IMG/VR virus record: IMGVR_UViG_3300042319_002356
Location: 26,768 to 90,767 of that record
Strand: one strand, 5' to 3'
Source of the DNA: a virus
DNA: 64,000 bases
Shown here: in pieces, positions 17,386 to 25,873 of the stretch
Position numbering within the stretch: the first letter of the stretch is position 1
Layout: every line of letters starts with the position of its first letter
The notes under the pieces: model-generated
The model's database searches: none
What the model saw: only the letters and a program-made list of their open reading frames with translations
What the model was told of the DNA's origin: nothing
Program-made: the position numbers and the translations under genes

Positions 17386-17809
17386 TTCAATTTTGTTGGT
17401 GGATGATGAAGATTTGTTTCACCTGGTATTTGAAGATAGTTGTTCGTTGTTGGACATCACTCTATCTTTAAAATCACTGAACTCTGCGGATGAGGCAGCT
17501 AAACTATTTGCGGAATGGCAGAAAAATCCAAACGGAAGACCTGAATGTGTGTTTGTGGATTTAAATATCATCGGGTCATCTTTTGATGGTATTGAACTTA
17601 TTAGAAAGATTAACTTTGAGTATGGTAATCACGTTGTTATTGGTATCATATCCTCAAGTAACGAACCTGAAGAACAGGCAAAGGCAGTTCAAGCAGGTGC
17701 TCAATTTTGGATTATTAAGTCAGATGAGATTGAACCAAGATTGGAAGAGTTCAAAAAAGATTATGACGGATTTAAAAACAGAACACAATCGTTTAAAGTA
17801 TATAAGTAA
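17378..17809 (+). CDS. Single-domain response regulator (receiver)
   Basis: 143 aa. Complete receiver domain: acidic pair Asp9/Asp10, phospho-acceptor Asp61 (VFVDLN), conserved hydroxyl in GIISSSN and Lys114 (WIIKS). No DNA-binding or enzyme output domain. It therefore acts by protein-protein contact, in the manner of CheY or Spo0F, possibly on the adjacent membrane proteins. Overlaps both flanking genes. Confidence 0.9.
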   Translation: MIDSILLVDDEDLFHLVFEDSCSLLDITLSLKSLNSADEAAKLFAEWQKNPNGRPECVFVDLNIIGSSFDGIELIRKINFEYGNHVVIGIISSSNEPEEQAKAVQAGAQFWIIKSDEIEPRLEEFKKDYDGFKNRTQSFKVYK

Positions 17810-18492
17810 TGGTAATTGATAAGAATACAAAGAAAGAATTGATTGAAATCTTCCAAACTAAAAACATTGGTTTGGAAGGTAATATCATTAAGCTCATTGA
17901 CCCTGAAGGTGATGAGGAGTTTTCTGAGTATTTAAAACAATGTGTTGATAAGGACGGAGCAACAAGACGCAAACGACTTGAAATGACTAAGAAAGTCCAA
18001 GTTCAAAATGCTGAACTTACCAAATTGAATGATGAGAATCAAAGAATGATGGAAGAACTTCAAAATACTTTAACAAGTATTGAAGAACAAAAAAGTCAAA
18101 TTGAAGCTCAAAATCATGAGTTAATTGAGTGGAAAAAAGAAAACGAAAAAATAGGCGCCGAACTTGTTGAAGCAATGAAGCAATCGGAACAAGCGAGAGT
18201 TATTGCTGAAAACGCAAAGAACGAAGCCGAGAACAACTTGGATTTAATTCAAAAGAAAACTCAATTTGAGTTGATAAATAATATTGTTAAGGTTGCCTTA
18301 TATGTCATCATTGGTGTTGGAGGGATAACTACTGGAATTTATGTTTATTCTATGTCAATAGGAATGGATACGGACATTATCGGCTCCACTTGGAGTAATA
18401 TGTTTGGTATTCTATTAACAAATAGTTTCAGTATTGTCGGAACAATACTTGGTGTAAAATATGGGACAAGTCCTAACAAAGATGATAAATAA
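17809..18492 (+). CDS. Coiled-coil protein with two C-terminal membrane spans
   Basis: 227 aa. Cytoplasmic N-terminus, long coiled coil at ~55-150, then membrane spans at ~164-184 and ~197-219, ending KYGTSPNKDDK. The hydrophobic pair followed by a short charged tail recalls small phage holins, though the large coiled-coil domain is unusual. It begins on the receiver's stop codon, so it is a candidate target of the receiver. Function is inference. Confidence 0.75.
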   Translation: MVIDKNTKKELIEIFQTKNIGLEGNIIKLIDPEGDEEFSEYLKQCVDKDGATRRKRLEMTKKVQVQNAELTKLNDENQRMMEELQNTLTSIEEQKSQIEAQNHELIEWKKENEKIGAELVEAMKQSEQARVIAENAKNEAENNLDLIQKKTQFELINNIVKVALYVIIGVGGITTGIYVYSMSIGMDTDIIGSTWSNMFGILLTNSFSIVGTILGVKYGTSPNKDDK

Positions 18493-18510
18493 ACCTAAAA
18501 AATAAAAAAA

Positions 18511-19020
18511 ATGAGTAGATTAAAAAAAATGTTATTTGGAGAAACACCTTATGTGAAGGTGGAAGATAAAAATCGTTTCTATTATATGTTGCAACAAATG
18601 CAAGCTAATAGATGGAAGATTACAGGGATTGTATTGTTCTTGTTCTTCTTCATAATTTTTGGTATCAATATGGCAGTAATGTTCAACATTGAAATTGCTG
18701 AAAACTGGAAGGAGATGTTATTAATCCTTTTGGGTGCTTTTGTTGGTAACCTTAATAAAGTTGTGGATTATTGGTTTAACTCTGAAGATAGAGATAAAAT
18801 GTTAATCCAAAAGGTTGACGAGGAAGACGGAAGTAGTTTATCCAACGTAAGTGAATTCCCAACAGCTCCAAGACCTCCACAAGAACCAATTATTATTGTT
18901 AAAAAAGAAGAAGTTGTTTCTGAACCTGAACCAATGGTTTATGAAGAACCACTTCCATATGAGGAACCTTTGGCCGATGATGGATATGAAACTCCACCTT
19001 CAGATGAAGAAAATATCTAA
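18511..19020 (+). CDS. Double-spanning membrane protein with Pro/Glu tail (holin-like)
   Basis: 169 aa. Spans at residues ~34-57 and ~69-88, the second followed by NKVVDYWFNSEDRDKM, similar in layout to phage holins that end a span with '(V)NYYFGSSxxSxxK'. The C-terminal ~70 residues are acidic and Pro-rich (EPEPMVYEEPLPYEEP). Last gene before the terminator at 19029. Could be a holin or an anchored adaptor. Confidence 0.7.
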   Translation: MSRLKKMLFGETPYVKVEDKNRFYYMLQQMQANRWKITGIVLFLFFFIIFGINMAVMFNIEIAENWKEMLLILLGAFVGNLNKVVDYWFNSEDRDKMLIQKVDEEDGSSLSNVSEFPTAPRPPQEPIIIVKKEEVVSEPEPMVYEEPLPYEEPLADDGYETPPSDEENI

Positions 19021-19028
19021 AAAAAAAG

Positions 19029-19056
19029 AAACCCGGTTTGATAAATCGGGTTTTTT
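19029..19056 (+). terminator. Rho-independent terminator
   Basis: AACCCGGTTT / AAATCGGGTT hairpin plus TTTTTT closes the signalling operon. The TTG of the next promoter (19038-19040) sits inside it. Confidence 0.88.
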
Positions 19057-19068
19057 GTTTTACATTTG
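19038..19068 (+). promoter_or_regulatory. Bacteroidota-type promoter
   Basis: TTG 19038-19040, 20 nt, TACATTTG 19061-19068, then 4 nt to ATG 19073. Confidence 0.75.
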
Positions 19069-19072
19069 TGGT

Positions 19073-19462
19073 ATGAAAAACTTTGACCTCAATAAATTTA
19101 TGTTTGGATTCTTTATAACGGCATTAATTGTATTTGGAATCCTTTTAACTTATATCTCCTTTAATCTGTATGAGAGACCAACTCCTCCAAAGAATGAATT
19201 GAAGATTCAAAAGAACGTTGATGAACCAGTTGTTAATGACACAACAATTGTTGAACAAAAAGGGGATAACCTTTGGCCAATTAAAGTTGTGAGTGTTGAA
19301 AAATCGTATGAAAAAGATACTCCTAAATGGCAAGTAGTTACTGAGAATGGTGTGATGTTCTACACCAATAAGAAACCAAAGGTTGGTGATATTGCGTTTT
19401 ACATAAACGATAATGATGATATAACTAATAAGAATGGTAGAGTGGAAATTACAAGACAATGA
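19073..19462 (+). CDS. Single-span membrane protein, 129 aa
   Basis: Membrane span at residues ~8-30 followed by a soluble region with PKVGDIAFYINDND near the end, the same layout as 11586-11876. ATG 19073 is fixed by the promoter. Function unknown. Confidence 0.7.
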   Translation: MKNFDLNKFMFGFFITALIVFGILLTYISFNLYERPTPPKNELKIQKNVDEPVVNDTTIVEQKGDNLWPIKVVSVEKSYEKDTPKWQVVTENGVMFYTNKKPKVGDIAFYINDNDDITNKNGRVEITRQ

Positions 19463-19646
19463 TAACTACATTGGTCTATACAAGAATTACATTCTTCGTG
19501 TAGAACAGATGGGTCCGCAGAAATGGTGGTGGGCTGTGTATAAGGACAACGAAGATTTATGTTACGATAACCCTTTTACAAGAAACTCTGAATATGGAAA
19601 AAAACTTGCAGAACAATGTGTCAGAGATGACGAAAGTGAAAGTTAG
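19434..19646 (+). CDS. Hypothetical protein, 70 aa
   Basis: Trp/Tyr-rich (MGPQKWWWAVYKDNEDLCYDN), so likely a compact beta fold; a similar 'W-x-W-x-V' pattern is common in tiny phage proteins. Overlaps both neighbours. Function unknown. Confidence 0.55.
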   Translation: MVEWKLQDNDNYIGLYKNYILRVEQMGPQKWWWAVYKDNEDLCYDNPFTRNSEYGKKLAEQCVRDDESES

Positions 19647-19788
19647 ATTCCCAAATGAATCTTTTTTTCAGGAAATACCAATTGATTTAAGTATATTTGT
19701 ACCACATAAAGAATTTGATGATGAAACATTCGGATATTACAAAGGAAACTACATCTCAGTCAGAAAAAACAACGGAAGTTATTTTTAA
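19627..19788 (+). CDS. Small hypothetical protein, 53 aa
   Basis: Begins TKVKVRFPNESF. Start at 19627 preferred over 19594 to limit the overlap with the previous gene. It overlaps the following large gene heavily (91 nt from 19697), so either this gene or the long start of the next is imprecise. Confidence 0.4.
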   Translation: MTKVKVRFPNESFFQEIPIDLSIFVPHKEFDDETFGYYKGNYISVRKNNGSYF

Positions 19789-21445
19789 AGTTGTTTTACC
19801 TCAATACTTTACTCAATTTTTTGATAAAGTTGATGATAAAGATTTACCTGATGAGAATGATATTTTTGGTGCGAAATCATATATGGTTCGTTACGAAAAA
19901 GATGGAGAATATTATACATTAGGTAAATCAGATAGAACCGAAGAAACCCTAATCAAAAACTATGGTAACACTAGTTGTGAAAGTTACATTCGTAGGGTAA
20001 CTATTGTGGTTGAAAAATATGACGATAAGGTATCAATTAAATTATTTGACTTTACTAAACGAAGAGGATTTGGTAAGAAATACTTTAAGAAATCACCTAA
20101 TTGTATTTATCTTACATACAATAAAAAAACAAATGACTTATTCTACGGGACAACTACCAAAGTAAGACACAAAAGGTCGTCAACCATAAAGAGAAACAGG
20201 TTTGAGGCGGCCAAAAGGTTTTACGCTGCATTACACACTACTTGTGAAAATCTTAAAGCTAATTACTATGCCCAAGTTGACCCAATATGTTCTGATGAAA
20301 TAATCGTTAGTGCTATATCGGCAAAAACATTATCGTGGAATAAGTTTATTTCTGAGATTGACCCAGAGTTCTTCAACGAAAATTGTTATTTGGGTGAGGG
20401 GGAGAAGTTTTTCAAATATTATCTAACTAAACGTAATATCAAGTATCCTGATAATTTTGAACATTATATGTCTCTTAACAGAGTTGATTCGCGATTACTT
20501 AAAAAATCAGGTAGAAATCTAGTCGACGGAATTATGTTAAAATATGGTCTAACTGGTAAAAAAATAAAACGTGTATTACATAGTATTGATTCTCAAATAC
20601 ACACCCATGCAATAAAAGCATTTAGTGAAACTTTCGGTGAAGATATTCTTAAAAAAATTACTGATAACCAATTAAAAAAGTTATTAGAAATGTCTTATTA
20701 TGGTCTTACATTAGATTCTTACGGACTTAAATACTTTATAAATAATTGTTCTAAAAAAGAATATAACAATTTTTTTAAAATAGTTTTAATAGAACATATT
20801 GAAAACTCATCTGTTGATATTGCAACTTTGTTAGACCATTTAAGATTTTATAAATTTTTGAAAGAAGAAATGGAAACGGATGTTGAGTGGAAATCATATG
20901 ACCTTAAATCATTCAGAGAAGAACACGTTGACTACTCAACAGAGTACTCCAAGTTGAAAAATGTTCTATCTGTTAACAGGAAATACGGTGAAAAATTCAA
21001 AGAGAGTGTTAATGAGGTTTTTGAATATAACGGACAACAATATTACCCAGTGTTACTTGAAGAAAATAAGGATTACATACTAGAATCAGTTGTTCAATCA
21101 AATTGTGTGAGAACTTATGTTGAAAGTCCAAGTATGATTATTTCATTTAGAATCGGAGAACCTGATTCAGATGATAGAGCTAGTTTGGAATATAAGTTGA
21201 CAAAAAGAAATAATAGATTAAGATTAAATAGAGTTCAGAGTAGAATAAGATTTAACCAATCACTACCTGATGAGTTAGAAAACGTTTGTCAAATGTTTGA
21301 TTCATATTTGAATAGTTTGATGGATGATTTTGAAACTCCAAAATTAATAAAAGAAAGATTTTATGGTAACGAAGAGTTATCATTAGTGGAAGAAAAAGGT
21401 ATTTTTAAATGGAACGACAAGACAACAAACAATTTACTCTTTTAG
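19697..21445 (+). CDS. PcfJ-like protein
   Basis: Up to 582 aa; starts at 19697, 19718 or 19721 are possible. The C-terminal third contains LESVVQSNCVRTYVE ... SMIISFRIGEP ... RASLEYKLTKRNNRLRLNRVQ, matching the PcfJ core in which a 'H/N-C-V-x-x-Y' motif is followed by a beta sheet and an 'N' strand. PcfJ was named from enterococcal conjugative plasmids, and phage homologues are common with unknown activity. The N-terminal ~380 residues are not recognised. Genes before and after overlap it. Confidence 0.65.
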   Translation: MYHIKNLMMKHSDITKETTSQSEKTTEVIFKVVLPQYFTQFFDKVDDKDLPDENDIFGAKSYMVRYEKDGEYYTLGKSDRTEETLIKNYGNTSCESYIRRVTIVVEKYDDKVSIKLFDFTKRRGFGKKYFKKSPNCIYLTYNKKTNDLFYGTTTKVRHKRSSTIKRNRFEAAKRFYAALHTTCENLKANYYAQVDPICSDEIIVSAISAKTLSWNKFISEIDPEFFNENCYLGEGEKFFKYYLTKRNIKYPDNFEHYMSLNRVDSRLLKKSGRNLVDGIMLKYGLTGKKIKRVLHSIDSQIHTHAIKAFSETFGEDILKKITDNQLKKLLEMSYYGLTLDSYGLKYFINNCSKKEYNNFFKIVLIEHIENSSVDIATLLDHLRFYKFLKEEMETDVEWKSYDLKSFREEHVDYSTEYSKLKNVLSVNRKYGEKFKESVNEVFEYNGQQYYPVLLEENKDYILESVVQSNCVRTYVESPSMIISFRIGEPDSDDRASLEYKLTKRNNRLRLNRVQSRIRFNQSLPDELENVCQMFDSYLNSLMDDFETPKLIKERFYGNEELSLVEEKGIFKWNDKTTNNLLF

Positions 21446-21726
21446 ATAAAATAGACACAAGTATTTTATCTGAAATGACTTATGTTGATTTAGTGAGTCC
21501 TGAAATAATCCAAAAATTGAAGGAAAAGTATCCTATTTTTATTGCTAATACAAAATATCAAGATGGTCAAGTTTATTACTATGATATGGTTTTTCAAGTG
21601 AAAACATACTATTTATATTTTACACGAAATGAAAATGAGGTATACTCAAGTCTTAAAATATATTATCCTGAGTCAAAACTTGAAGAGCTCAAGATTTTCA
21701 TAAATTCTATATTTAAACAAAAATGA
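21409..21726 (+). CDS. Hypothetical protein, 105 aa
   Basis: Tyr-rich, probably beta-rich (QVYYYDMVFQVKTYYLYFTR). Overlaps the PcfJ-like gene by 37 nt and the thioredoxin start by 4 nt. No family recognised. Confidence 0.6.
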   Translation: MERQDNKQFTLLDKIDTSILSEMTYVDLVSPEIIQKLKEKYPIFIANTKYQDGQVYYYDMVFQVKTYYLYFTRNENEVYSSLKIYYPESKLEELKIFINSIFKQK

Positions 21727-22040
21727 AAAAAGTAATCAAAGAAGAAGTGGTTAGAAATTTAGAAAGTAATGGAACTTTCGTAGTTAAATTTGAAGCTGAT
21801 TGGTGCGGACCATGTAGAATGTTAACCGAAGTATTCAACGGAGTTGACAAAGAATTAAACGAACAATACCCATCTATTCAGACCTTTAGATTTGACATTG
21901 ATTCTGATGTGGAGTATGCTAAAAGTTTCAATATCAGAGGGGTACCAGTATTAATTGCATTCAAAGAAGGTAAAGAAGTTGGAAGAAAAGTAGGACTTAT
22001 TAGCGATAAACAAATCCTTGATTTTTATTCTACACTATGA
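21723..22040 (+). CDS. trxA: Thioredoxin
   Basis: 105 aa. Active site WCGPC near residues 27-31 preceded by VVKFEADW; cis-proline in RGVPVLIAF; GRKVGL near the end. It has the size and layout of a classical thioredoxin. It reduces disulfides, for example in ribonucleotide reductase or T7-type polymerase partners. It overlaps the downstream glutaredoxin gene, forming a redox pair. Confidence 0.93.
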   Translation: MKKVIKEEVVRNLESNGTFVVKFEADWCGPCRMLTEVFNGVDKELNEQYPSIQTFRFDIDSDVEYAKSFNIRGVPVLIAFKEGKEVGRKVGLISDKQILDFYSTL

Positions 22041-22315
22041 AAGAGTTAGTTGTTTTTTCAATGAAGAGTTGTCCATTCTGTCAGATTATGAAGGACAAAT
22101 TAAATGAGGAAAACATTCCTTTCATAAACATGGACATTGAAGAACATGAAGAAGAGTATAAAATGTTTATGGAATTAGTTGAAGGTAATGAATTTGTCCC
22201 GGCATTAATGGTTATTGATGAGGATAATCCCGAACAAAGGATTACACCAATGGCTCCTGATAGGGATTATAAAACAATTGAAGAGGGTATTGAAAAAGTC
22301 AAAAATTTGCTGTAA
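22037..22315 (+). CDS. Glutaredoxin
   Basis: 92 aa. FSMKSCPFCQIMKDKL gives the CPFC active site at residues ~10-13, with a following EFVPALMV cis-Pro loop (a variant of the usual TVP). The acidic segment EEHEEEYKMFMELVEG is typical of phage glutaredoxins. Probably supplies electrons to ribonucleotide reductase. Confidence 0.9.
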   Translation: MKELVVFSMKSCPFCQIMKDKLNEENIPFINMDIEEHEEEYKMFMELVEGNEFVPALMVIDEDNPEQRITPMAPDRDYKTIEEGIEKVKNLL

Positions 22316-22324
22316 ATTAGCAAA

Positions 22325-22852
22325 ATGAAAGAATTGACATTTAAAAAGAAAGGGGTGGTTTACACCCCTTTGACATACTGGCAAGTTGATAAAAAAAATA
22401 CAATTGCTATCTATCAGGGAGGTAGAGGTGCTCGTCCCGATTTAGATTTTATTGTGAAACATAAGGAAGAAGGTAAACGGTTACGAACTCCGTCACATAC
22501 TCATTGGATTGTTGATTTGATTACCAAAGCTCAATACGATAAAGGTAGAGTAAAATTATATGTTGAAGATATGATTAAACTTTATGATGAATGCGAACCC
22601 TTCAAAACCGAAGAGGAAAGAAACTCATATAAGTTACAGTGTCCCACAAAAATGTGGTTTGACCATATTATGTTAGAGGATAGAGGATATTATCCATTAC
22701 AGGTTTTAACCACATTTATTGAGTTATTCTCCAAATGTGAAAAACAAACACCAGATGCGTTTATGTTCAGAAACCTATTGGTATTGGTTAAAGAATACTG
22801 TGAGGGTAAGAAAGATTTTTACCAAATTGTAGGATATTCTAAAAGGGTATAA
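22325..22852 (+). CDS. Hypothetical protein, 175 aa
   Basis: Soluble protein with RTPSHTHWIVDLITK, a pattern seen in uncharacterised phage proteins. ATG is 4 nt after TAAATTAG, a degenerate promoter box. Codons 9-17 form a perfect inverted repeat (AAAGGGGTG / CACCCCTTT, 22349-22371) that could fold in the mRNA 5' end. Confidence 0.65.
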   Translation: MKELTFKKKGVVYTPLTYWQVDKKNTIAIYQGGRGARPDLDFIVKHKEEGKRLRTPSHTHWIVDLITKAQYDKGRVKLYVEDMIKLYDECEPFKTEEERNSYKLQCPTKMWFDHIMLEDRGYYPLQVLTTFIELFSKCEKQTPDAFMFRNLLVLVKEYCEGKKDFYQIVGYSKRV

Positions 22853-22859
22853 TATTTAT
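22852..22859 (+). promoter_or_regulatory. Late-type motif ATATTTAT
   Basis: ATATTTAT, 4 nt before ATG 22864. Confidence 0.6.
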
Positions 22860-22863
22860 TTGT

Positions 22864-23439
22864 ATGAAAAGAATTATTTTATCAGAATCTGAAAAACAAA
22901 ACATTTTATCTAATTATAATTTATTAATTGAGGGTATTTCTGAAGACCAGCAATCAATGATGAAATTTAAAAATGATTTTATGTCTAAGAGTTATGGCGA
23001 AATTGCTGATGGTTTAGAAAAAATGAAATCGGCACCTGGATTAACATCTGATGACATTTCACAAATTGACCAAGCGGTTCTTTATTTAAGAAAAAATAAT
23101 GCATTATCTGGAACTGCAAAACAAATGGTTAATAAAAAATTTGATGAATACATAAACGATAGACCTGAGGTTGCTAAGAATATGTTATGTTATTTAATTA
23201 ACAAAAATCCTGAATATTCTAATCCTGAAATGAAATCTTTTTGTGACGGAGGTTCAAAATCTAAAGAGATTACCAAGAATATTGAAGATACTATTAAAAA
23301 ATCTATAGATAATAATAAAATTGAAGAACCAAAAAAAGTAGAGATAAAAAAATCAAATAATTCAGGTTCATTTATGAATCCTTATTCTAGTGGTTCAAAT
23401 ACATCACCTGGCTCGTTTATGAACCCTTACGGAAGTTAA
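22864..23439 (+). CDS. Tagged protein, 191 aa (probable virion cargo)
   Basis: The N-terminal tag MKRIILSESEKQ is followed by a second possible processing site LLIE at residues ~21-24. The middle is helical, with a Cys pair region around residue 110. The C-terminus has two copies of SGSFMNPYS/G with Ser/Gly linkers. No enzyme motif. Late motif and tag suggest packaging into the capsid. Confidence 0.65.
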   Translation: MKRIILSESEKQNILSNYNLLIEGISEDQQSMMKFKNDFMSKSYGEIADGLEKMKSAPGLTSDDISQIDQAVLYLRKNNALSGTAKQMVNKKFDEYINDRPEVAKNMLCYLINKNPEYSNPEMKSFCDGGSKSKEITKNIEDTIKKSIDNNKIEEPKKVEIKKSNNSGSFMNPYSSGSNTSPGSFMNPYGS

Positions 23440-24197
23440 AACATTACAATTTCCGATTTTACATCTCTAACCAACCAAGATTTTGGACCCAATGGGTCCA
23501 TTATTTCTTTTATGTAGCTGTTATATTCAAATCTTGAGAAATCAAAATCAAAGTAATCCTTAATCATTGATTTGAATATTTCGGATTTAACGTAACTATT
23601 CCCTGAAAATATGAAGTCAATTTCAAGACCTGTTAAATCATACTCAATACCAACCACATCTAAGTTTTTAATCCCACCAATGTTATACATAATGTACTCA
23701 CTATAACATAGTAAATTTCTACCCATAGAATAAGAATATCCGTATGGGAATGAAGAACTGATTGATAAAGTATTATCTATTGAATCTTTCTTTGATACAT
23801 ATAAATCAAAGTTTTGTTCACAGTATAAGAAGTCAGTATTGTTCCTGTAGTGGTTAATTTGTTCTTGTGAATATGAAGGTCTTTCAGAATAATATAACTT
23901 ATCAATATACAGATGGGACGGTTTATTTAATTCAACATCGTATTCAATTAGGTCAATGAAATTAATGTTTTTTGACCAATCTGATATATCCTTAAAGTTA
24001 TTAATTAGTGTTTGTCTAATTACATCTAAATCAAGAATATCTTTTGATTCAGTTTTACCATTGATAACATAAAAATTACCACAGTCAGTTACTTGAACTA
24101 CTGTATTATAATTTTTTGTTTTATTAAGTTCTGTGAGTATTAAATCGGAAATCAGATTAACGATACCGTATCTTGAATTCAAGTGGAATAATTTCAT
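23436..24197 (-). CDS. Hypothetical protein, 253 aa
   Basis: Minus-strand gene, convergent with and overlapping the tagged gene by 4 nt. Tyr/Asp-rich and probably globular alpha/beta; no motif recognised. No late motif upstream of its ATG. Pairs with 24239-25561 on the same strand. Confidence 0.65.
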   Translation of the reverse strand: MKLFHLNSRYGIVNLISDLILTELNKTKNYNTVVQVTDCGNFYVINGKTESKDILDLDVIRQTLINNFKDISDWSKNINFIDLIEYDVELNKPSHLYIDKLYYSERPSYSQEQINHYRNNTDFLYCEQNFDLYVSKKDSIDNTLSISSSFPYGYSYSMGRNLLCYSEYIMYNIGGIKNLDVVGIEYDLTGLEIDFIFSGNSYVKSEIFKSMIKDYFDFDFSRFEYNSYIKEIMDPLGPKSWLVRDVKSEIVMF

Positions 24198-24238
24198 ATT
24201 AAAAAATATGAAATATAAAATTATGGTTAAATAGTTAA

Positions 24239-25561
24239 TTAGAAATAGTCACCAATATTTTCATTAACACACTTTGACACTTTGCTAGAATCGGGCCAGT
24301 CATCCAAACGAGGAGTACTTACATGACTTCTATCACCATCATTAATCAATGCTTTAAGAATACCCATATAATTTCCCCACCAAGTAAATGTATTGTCGGA
24401 GTATGTTTTTTCTTTATTTACGGTTAAAAACTCAACAGCTACGTCACGAAGACAATTAGTAACTTTATATTTACGAACATCATAGGTTTTTGTAACCCTT
24501 TTACCTTCCTTATCCCAAGTTTCTCTTTGATAAGTTCCCCAAGTTGGAGTTTTATCGTCAATTGCATACCCAACAAGTTCATTCCATAAATCATTATACC
24601 ATTCATCAACTAAAGTATCCCTATAACAACCTTCGTAAATCATATACAAATCACTTTTAATATCGTCTACTTTGTTACTTATTATATACTCAATACTTTC
24701 TTCATCTTCTAATAAATCAGTTATTACTTCATCCGTTATTATTATCTCACTTTCAGTTCCTTGTTTTTCAGCAATTTCATCAAATAATGATGGAGTATGG
24801 TGAGTAACCTCAAATGTTTCATCTTTTATTTCTTCACGAATTCTATTATTTACTAATTCTTTTTTTTCAGGTGTTAATTCCTGATAGACATCCCTAAATT
24901 CATCATCGGTCACATTGCTCCAGTAGTTCATTTCATATTCTCCTGACAAAATTTCGGCAATTGCTCCCTGACTAATTTCTCCCCTATGGTAGTTAAATAA
25001 CTCTGATAAATCCTCAAAATCTGTAACATCTAAATAATAATCATTATCTATTTTTGTTACATCAGATAAGTAGTTATCAATAATTTTCCATATAAATGAA
25101 TTATCTTGTTCATAAAATGCGTAAAAAATTTCATTTTGATATTCATCAAGATTATTTGAAAATGGGTCAAAGTATTCTAATAAACCCATTTTAGACATTG
25201 TAGATATGAAGTTACCTAAATTTTTGAAGTGGAGTATAATTTTTGAAATTATTTTTTCATCACCATCATTAATACTCTCAATAGTTGAAATCCATTTTTC
25301 TTTTACTGTCATACTACTGTCTGACTCATTAATTTTTTTGACGGATTTGGGTATAGTTTTGTATTTGACACATGATTCATATAAAGGAACCAAATCTAAT
25401 TTTGGGTGGGAAATATAAAAGTCACCATCAGATTCCATTACTACTTTTGATTTAGTATTTAAAATATCTTTATACCAAGTGTTACACCAAAAATTATTAG
25501 ATTGTTCTCTTTGGTTTGTAATCTCATTAATAATAATATTATTTCCTACTTTATGTTTCAT
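24239..25561 (-). CDS. Large acidic tagged protein, 440 aa
   Basis: Strongly acidic. The N-terminal tag MKHKVGNNIIINE ends in an (I)NE site at residues 11-13. The late motif lies 4 nt upstream on the minus strand. The rest is helical with Glu/Asp clusters resembling the acidic protein at 25874-27169 (for example YINDGD-type loops and DDEFRDVYQEL). No catalytic motif recognised; a DNA-mimic or internal head protein are possibilities only. Confidence 0.7.
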   Translation of the reverse strand: MKHKVGNNIIINEITNQREQSNNFWCNTWYKDILNTKSKVVMESDGDFYISHPKLDLVPLYESCVKYKTIPKSVKKINESDSSMTVKEKWISTIESINDGDEKIISKIILHFKNLGNFISTMSKMGLLEYFDPFSNNLDEYQNEIFYAFYEQDNSFIWKIIDNYLSDVTKIDNDYYLDVTDFEDLSELFNYHRGEISQGAIAEILSGEYEMNYWSNVTDDEFRDVYQELTPEKKELVNNRIREEIKDETFEVTHHTPSLFDEIAEKQGTESEIIITDEVITDLLEDEESIEYIISNKVDDIKSDLYMIYEGCYRDTLVDEWYNDLWNELVGYAIDDKTPTWGTYQRETWDKEGKRVTKTYDVRKYKVTNCLRDVAVEFLTVNKEKTYSDNTFTWWGNYMGILKALINDGDRSHVSTPRLDDWPDSSKVSKCVNENIGDYF

Positions 25562-25565
25562 AAAT

Positions 25566-25573
25566 ATAAATAC
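25566..25573 (-). promoter_or_regulatory. Late-type motif GTATTTAT (minus strand)
   Basis: ATAAATAC on the plus strand; 4 nt from the start codon of 24239-25561. Confidence 0.6.
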
Positions 25574-25602
25574 TAAAAAAGGGGAAAAACTCCCCCTTTA
25601 AA
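25574..25602 (-). terminator. Rho-independent terminator (minus strand)
   Basis: On the minus strand AAAGGGGGAG, loop of T, CCCCTTTTTT. It ends the small MGCGC gene. Confidence 0.8.
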
Positions 25603-25623
25603 AAATCCTTACCCCAACTAAGA

Positions 25624-25776
25624 TTATTTTTTTGAAACAGTGTAATACTTGTTCAAAGTGCTTTTAATAGCTTCTTGAACTGCATTTGCAGAATTAGGGT
25701 TATTTTTTTCTTGAACAGGTGCCGCTTGTGGTGCTTCCGCCTGTGGTACTTGTTTGTTTTTGCAACCGCATCCCAT
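25624..25776 (-). CDS. Small MGCGC protein, 50 aa
   Basis: Starts MGCGCKNKQVPQAEAPQ: a CxC motif at the extreme N-terminus, an Ala/Pro/Gln linker and a short basic helix. I recall small 'MGCGC' proteins from several Bacteroidota phages, with no known role; the cysteines could bind metal. Late motif at 25805-25812 (28 nt upstream) and a terminator downstream make a complete single-gene unit. Confidence 0.65.
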   Translation of the reverse strand: MGCGCKNKQVPQAEAPQAAPVQEKNNPNSANAVQEAIKSTLNKYYTVSKK

Positions 25777-25804
25777 AATAGTAATTTTTTTTAAGTTTAT
25801 ACGT

Positions 25805-25812
25805 ATAAATAT
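25805..25812 (-). promoter_or_regulatory. Late-type motif ATATTTAT (minus strand)
   Basis: ATAAATAT on the plus strand, 28 nt from the MGCGC start. Confidence 0.45.
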
Positions 25813-25860
25813 CTAAATTTTTTTCTTTTTTGTAAATAAATAATATCTTTGTTCTTTGAA

Positions 25861-25868
25861 GTATTTAT
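25861..25868 (+). promoter_or_regulatory. Late-type motif GTATTTAT
   Basis: 5 nt before ATG 25874; the flanking GTATTTATNAAATATG matches that before 14337. Confidence 0.6.
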
Positions 25869-25873
25869 TAAAT

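Noticed and set aside
17378-17809. Response regulator acting as a transcription factor
   Set aside because: The protein ends after the receiver domain; no DNA-binding domain is fused or encoded in the adjacent frames.
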